The notes beneath the pieces were generated by a model. That model saw only the letters and a list, made by a program, of their open reading frames with translations. It was not told where the DNA came from and searched no databases. Shown here one piece after another: positions 15,507-19,291 of a DNA stretch of 19,291 bases (its first letter is position 1; the number at the start of each line of letters is the position of its first letter). The DNA comes from an uncultured Eubacteriales bacterium. GTDB taxonomy: Bacteria; Bacillota; Clostridia; Lachnospirales; Anaerotignaceae. The stretch covers positions 1 to 19,291 of the forward strand of contig URLB01000022.1 in NCBI GenBank assembly GCA_900548595.1. The letters are read 5' to 3'. Position numbers and translations under genes: made by a program.

Positions 15507-18479
15507 TCAATCGAATAAGCTCAGCTGTACAGATTTGCCGCTTTTGTACTCATTCGCTTTTTCTGTTGTGGCTGTTTCTTTAGGTATTTCACCTACAAAA
15601 CCACTCGGATACTTTCCCGTAATTATCAATAATTCCTCCTCTGCTCTTGTCATACCCACATAAAGCAATCTTCTTTCCTCATCGGCATTACCGACATTAT
15701 TAAAGCCTTGATACGGAATAAGCCCTTCTTTCGCCCCTGCTATAAAAACAACCGGAAATTCCAGTCCCTTAGAGGCATGAAGAGTCATAAGCGTTACACA
15801 GTCCGGATTGTACTCCTTATTTCCGCTTCTTACAATATCAGCTTCCTGTCCGATAAGAACAGCCTGCATAAAATCTCCGACATTCTTATACATAACAGCC
15901 ATATTGTATAATTTCTGCATGTCAATATCTTCAATCAGATTATTTTCCGACATATATTCAAGAATAATATTCGAAGGTTTACCTTTCGTATTCATGCTTC
16001 TTAAAAGTTTTACAGCTTCTCTGACATTCTTTTTATTCAGGATATCATCCTTACCGACCACTTTGTACGGTATTCCTTCTTTTTCCAGACATTCCTCTAT
16101 TAATGCTGCCTGTCGGTTAGTCCTGTAAAGAACCGCTATATCTCCGAAACCTCTTATGTTTGTTTCTCTTTTTCCGTGCTTTCTTCCTCCGTCGGTATCT
16201 GTCATATTAATACCGCCTACCATGCGTGCAATCTCTTTTGCAATAAATATTCCTTCTGTAAAAGAACTTTCGGATAATACTATTCTTGGCGGCAAAGCAG
16301 GTTTGCCAACTGCTTTAGGTACATTTTCTTCATTTATCAATATGCTTGCCGAGCAACTTATAATTCCGGGAGAAGACCTGTAATTTTTTACAAGTTTAAT
16401 TCTTTTGACCGGTGCAAATTCATTTTCAAATTTTTCAAAGCATTTGTCATCCGCTCCTCTAAATCCGTATATCGCCTGATTTTGATCTCCGATTACAAAT
16501 ATACTTTCCGCACTTTCTCCCCATTTCTTTATCAATCTAAACTGCAAGTCGTTTATATCCTGAAATTCATCTATAAGCAAATGTTTGCATTTCCTATCTT
16601 TATCAAGACTTTCCAACAGTATATCATCAAAATCGATAAATCTTCTTTCTTTTAATCTGTTTTGATACATATTAAATGCAGTTTCATTGAGTTCATCCGA
16701 ACCGGCTCCGTTTTTAATCATAGAAACACATCCTAAAAACTTCTTAGGACTTAAAGGAATTTCCGTCTCCTTAATTATCTCCTCCGCTATATCCAGCGAC
16801 TCTGCCTCATCGATTATATTTACATCTTTAAAATTCTTTATACAAAGGGAGTGGAATGTGCCTATATTTATTTTTCTTGCAGTGCTTTTTACGTTAAAAT
16901 GCTTTTCAAGTCTTTCTTTCATTTCTTTTGCAGCTTTGTTAGTAAAAGTTACTGCCGTTATATCACTTGGGTCAATATTCATCTTTTCTATAAGAAACGC
17001 TACCCTTGATACAAGAGTTTTTGTTTTTCCCGTGCCGGGCCCGGCTATTACTTCAACCGCCCTGTCCGTTGATGAAGCCGCATTCCACTGTTCTTCATTC
17101 AATCCGTAATTTTCTTCATTTATCTCTGTTGGTTTCTCTTCTTTAATAGTATGCAAAATTTTCTTAACGTCAGAATTTTTGTTTTTAACAGTTATACTGC
17201 TTTCATCATCAAACAGTTTTATCTGCCCGAAAATTCTGTCCCTGTCCTTTTGTGATATTACATTTACTTTTCCATACTCACCGTCGTATCCGGGTATAGT
17301 TTCTACATTATTATTACGAAGATTTTTTATTCCTTCGGCTATAAGTATTCCTGCTTTCTCGTTTATCTCATCAAAAGAGGCATTTCTAAGTATATAAAGT
17401 TCCGACCCTATATCTGAAATCAACCTCTCGTATTCTCTTTTTACTTTGACGCTTGATGAAGAACAATTCATAGCAGACGCTATTACCTCTGTCAGAGGCA
17501 CAATTCTTTCAAAAGCTTTACTTCCGTTAGGCGTATACCCTTCCTGTCTGTCTGCCAAAGCTTCAACTCTATGCAAAACGCCTACTGTTATTCTTCCGCC
17601 GCATACGGGGCATATACCTTCGTTGTTTATCGTATCTGACGGTTTTAAGCTTAAACTGCATTTTCTATGTCCGTCAAAATGATATTTTCCCTCTTCCGGG
17701 AAAAACTCCAGCGTTCCGTAAAACTTATCGGAATTTTTATTTTCCAGGGCTTCGTAAATTTGCCGATATGAAAGCTCAGTGTTGAATACATTGGCTTCTC
17801 TGGCAAGATTTCCGGGAGAATGCGCATCGGAATTTGATACCAATATATATTTATCTAAAGCGGATACTCGCCAGTTCATAGTTGGATCAGATGATAATCC
17901 TGTCTCAAGCGCATGTATATAAGGAGTCATATCTTCAAAACACTCTTCTATTGTGTCAAAACCTGAATAAGCTCCGAAAAGTGAGAAGTGCGGAGTCCAT
18001 ATATGAGCCGGTATAAATATCGCCTTTTCATCACTTTCAAGTGTCATTTCCAATAAATCTCTGCTATCTAGGCCTATTATCGGCCTACCGTCAGAATGAA
18101 TATTTGCCCCTATTGCCTCAAGCTTTTGAGAAAGTCTGTCAGCAGCTTCCATACTTGGGAAAATGACTACGTTATGTACTTTTCTTACCTTTCTGTTTTT
18201 CTTATAGATAGAGCTTATTTCACCTGTCATAACAAATCTTGTCTGTCTATATTTCTGAGCTTCGGGAAGTCTGTATTCTTCCTTAAGAACATATAAACCG
18301 TCTTCCGCAGGTTTCAACTTTTCTCTAAGTTCCTGCCTCCATATCGGATGTGTAAGATCTCCGGTTCCTATCAAATCCAGACCTTTTTTTCCTGCCCACA
18401 TATCCAGACATTCAGGCACACAATCTTTACTTGTAGCCCTGGCGTATTTTGAATGTATATGTAAATCAGCTGCGAACAT
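15507..18479 (-). CDS. Endonuclease Q-type PHP nuclease fused to UvrD/Rep-type SF1A helicase
   Basis: A 990-residue protein (numbered from the ATG at 18479). Residues 1 to about 423 resemble endonuclease Q (TIGR00375): PHP metal-site motifs H7xH9, GTGD (38-41), E87, H102, H159, ETG (192-194) and SDAH (217-220), then zinc-finger cysteines C274, C290 and C293. EndoQ nicks DNA 5' of deaminated bases or abasic sites. From about 460 there is a full SF1A helicase: AGPGTGKT (479-486), TFTNKAAKEM (511-520), GTFHS (540-544), LIDEFQD (635-641), IGDQNQAIYGFRGA (663-676), NYRSSPGI (699-706), LMTLHASKG (897-905) and YVGMTRA (940-946). Clamp-binding-like QIKLF (419-423) and QLSLF (985-989) occur. An upstream ATG at 18485 is only 2 bases from the AGGAG; the 18479 ATG has 8-base spacing and is preferred. 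Role in repair of deaminated DNA is inferred. Confidence 0.88.
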   Translation of the reverse strand: MFAADLHIHSKYARATSKDCVPECLDMWAGKKGLDLIGTGDLTHPIWRQELREKLKPAEDGLYVLKEEYRLPEAQKYRQTRFVMTGEISSIYKKNRKVRKVHNVVIFPSMEAADRLSQKLEAIGANIHSDGRPIIGLDSRDLLEMTLESDEKAIFIPAHIWTPHFSLFGAYSGFDTIEECFEDMTPYIHALETGLSSDPTMNWRVSALDKYILVSNSDAHSPGNLAREANVFNTELSYRQIYEALENKNSDKFYGTLEFFPEEGKYHFDGHRKCSLSLKPSDTINNEGICPVCGGRITVGVLHRVEALADRQEGYTPNGSKAFERIVPLTEVIASAMNCSSSSVKVKREYERLISDIGSELYILRNASFDEINEKAGILIAEGIKNLRNNNVETIPGYDGEYGKVNVISQKDRDRIFGQIKLFDDESSITVKNKNSDVKKILHTIKEEKPTEINEENYGLNEEQWNAASSTDRAVEVIAGPGTGKTKTLVSRVAFLIEKMNIDPSDITAVTFTNKAAKEMKERLEKHFNVKSTARKINIGTFHSLCIKNFKDVNIIDEAESLDIAEEIIKETEIPLSPKKFLGCVSMIKNGAGSDELNETAFNMYQNRLKERRFIDFDDILLESLDKDRKCKHLLIDEFQDINDLQFRLIKKWGESAESIFVIGDQNQAIYGFRGADDKCFEKFENEFAPVKRIKLVKNYRSSPGIISCSASILINEENVPKAVGKPALPPRIVLSESSFTEGIFIAKEIARMVGGINMTDTDGGRKHGKRETNIRGFGDIAVLYRTNRQAALIEECLEKEGIPYKVVGKDDILNKKNVREAVKLLRSMNTKGKPSNIILEYMSENNLIEDIDMQKLYNMAVMYKNVGDFMQAVLIGQEADIVRSGNKEYNPDCVTLMTLHASKGLEFPVVFIAGAKEGLIPYQGFNNVGNADEERRLLYVGMTRAEEELLIITGKYPSGFVGEIPKETATTEKANEYKSGKSVQLSLFD

Positions 18480-18487
18480 TCCCATAA

Positions 18488-18492
18488 CTCCT
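18488..18492 (-). promoter_or_regulatory. Ribosome binding site deciding the nuclease-helicase start
   Basis: AGGAG on the minus strand lies 8 bases before the ATG at 18479 but only 2 bases before the in-frame ATG at 18485. The spacing favours the downstream start. The difference is two residues and does not affect the PHP motif. Confidence 0.65.
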
Positions 18493-18514
18493 TTTTAAAT
18501 CTTGTAATATGACA

Positions 18515-18543
18515 ATTTTAGCAAAAAGTGTCGTAAAAGTAAA
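18515..18543 (-). promoter_or_regulatory. Probable promoter of the nuclease-helicase gene
   Basis: On the minus strand TTTACT (18538-18543) and TAAAAT (18515-18520) are separated by 17 bases. The spacer ends in TGC, giving an extended TGn -10. It lies between the terminator of the upstream aminotransferase and the nuclease-helicase start, where a promoter is needed. The -35 is only a 4 of 6 match. Confidence 0.5.
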
Positions 18544-18565
18544 ACATATCGGTGTCATCTGCAAA

Positions 18566-18593
18566 CAAAAAATCCTGCTTAAAAAGCAGGATT
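18566..18593 (-). terminator. Intrinsic terminator after the aminotransferase gene
   Basis: A perfect 10-bp inverted repeat, AATCCTGCTT (18571-18580) and AAGCAGGATT (18584-18593) on the plus strand, has a 3-base loop. On the minus strand it is followed by TTTTG and more T residues. It lies 20 bases past the aminotransferase stop and isolates that gene from the next. Confidence 0.9.
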
Positions 18594-18613
18594 TTAAAAA
18601 TATATCTTATCTT

Positions 18614-19249
18614 TTACTTAAACATACCGCTGTCTTTTATAGCCTGTGCCGCCGCTTTTATTTCTTCAACGGTATTCGTAAGCGCAATTCGTATGTAGCC
18701 TTCTCCATCCTCTCCGAATGCCGAACCGGGTGTAACAATTACACCGGCTTTTTCAATAAGCTCCATTGCAAACTCTCCTGAATTTGTATATCCTTCTGGA
18801 AGTCTTGTCCACATAAACATGCTTCCCGTGCTGAGTTTTACAGGAATGCCTGCCTTTCCAAATTCTTCGCTCAAAACTTCTCTTCTTCTTCTGTATTCTT
18901 CTCTATTCTTATCAATATTATCCATAGGACTGTTCAAAGCGGCAATAGCTGCATACTGGATAGGTAAAAATACGCCGTAGTCAATCTGAGAACGAAGTTT
19001 CTTAAACTCTGAAATTATTTTATTGTTACCGATACAGAAAGATATTCTCGCTCCCGTAAGATTATACGCCTTTGAAAGCGAGTTAAACTCTACGCCAACA
19101 TCTTTAGCGCCTTCAAAGCAGAGGAATGATGTTCCCTCAAATCCCTCGAATGTCATCTCGGAATATGCGTTATCATGTATAACTATTACATTATATTTCT
19201 TTGCCCATGCTATAAGTTTCGGATAAAATTCCGGGTTAACAGACAGAAA
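18614..19249 (-). CDS. Class I/II PLP-dependent aminotransferase, 3' part, 5' end disrupted
   Basis: The C-terminal half of a fold-type I aminotransferase. Homology-like sequence begins at about 19240 with VNPEFYPKLIAW and VIVIHDNAYSEM, which is the region holding the PLP-contacting Asp and Tyr (DNAYSE). FNSLSKAYNLTGARISF follows, with the PLP lysine codon at 19070-19072. The C-terminus has GSMFMWTRLP, TPGSAFGEDGEGYIRIALTN and a short final helix. This pattern fits LL-diaminopimelate aminotransferase-like or PatA-like enzymes; the exact substrate cannot be set from this half. The first in-frame ATG is at 19156, inside the conserved core, so it is not the true start. An in-frame TAA lies at 19250-19252 and all three minus frames are closed in the last 55 bases. 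The break is either a real lesion or an error at the sequence edge. Confidence 0.75.
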   Translation of the reverse strand, partial: FLSVNPEFYPKLIAWAKKYNVIVIHDNAYSEMTFEGFEGTSFLCFEGAKDVGVEFNSLSKAYNLTGARISFCIGNNKIISEFKKLRSQIDYGVFLPIQYAAIAALNSPMDNIDKNREEYRRRREVLSEEFGKAGIPVKLSTGSMFMWTRLPEGYTNSGEFAMELIEKAGVIVTPGSAFGEDGEGYIRIALTNTVEEIKAAAQAIKDSGMFK

Positions 19250-19291
19250 TTATATTACCAATTCATATCATGTTCATGTTGCGGAAAAGAT

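Noticed and set aside
1..19291. CRISPR array, tRNA, rRNA, insertion sequence or phage genes
   Set aside because: No regularly spaced repeats, tRNA cloverleaf, rRNA-like stretches, transposase or integrase motifs were recognised on either strand.

Overview
The window is AT-rich, uses strong purine-rich Shine-Dalgarno sites and has every gene on the minus strand. Together with the anaerobic (Cbi-type) cobalamin genes and the family types seen, this suggests an anaerobic Firmicute of the class Clostridia. That placement is an inference; no rRNA or taxon-defining marker is present. Transcription runs from high to low coordinates, and no stretch over 300 bases lacks a gene or regulatory element.

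19291-18566: the 3' part of a class I/II PLP aminotransferase. Its reading frame collapses about 40-50 bases from the window edge. A clear intrinsic terminator follows it.

18543-15507: a promoter and one large gene of about 990 residues. It joins an endonuclease Q-type PHP nuclease with its zinc finger to a complete UvrD/Rep-type SF1A helicase. QxxLF motifs resembling bacterial sliding-clamp binding sites lie at the junction and at the very C-terminus. This is the most interesting gene in the window.

15500-15264: a near-consensus sigma-A promoter, a cobalamin riboswitch aptamer and an intrinsic terminator, forming a complete B12-responsive leader.

15242-686: sixteen tightly packed, mostly overlapping cobalamin genes: cbiF, cbiG, cbiH, a cbiJ-cbiC fusion, cbiD, a cbiE-cbiT fusion, cbiA, cobU, cobS, a second short cobU-like gene, cbiB, cobD, cbiP, btuR, cobT and cobC. 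They cover corrin ring methylation and contraction, a,c- and side-chain amidation, adenosylation, aminopropanol arm synthesis and attachment, and nucleotide loop assembly. The steps before precorrin-3 (uroporphyrinogen methylation, cobalt chelation, CbiL) and cobalt transport are absent, so they must be encoded elsewhere or be supplied otherwise.

653-1: a GNAT acetyltransferase, then the first 34 codons of a nucleoside hydrolase that leaves the window. Both are co-directional with the cob genes, and no terminator separates them from cobC.
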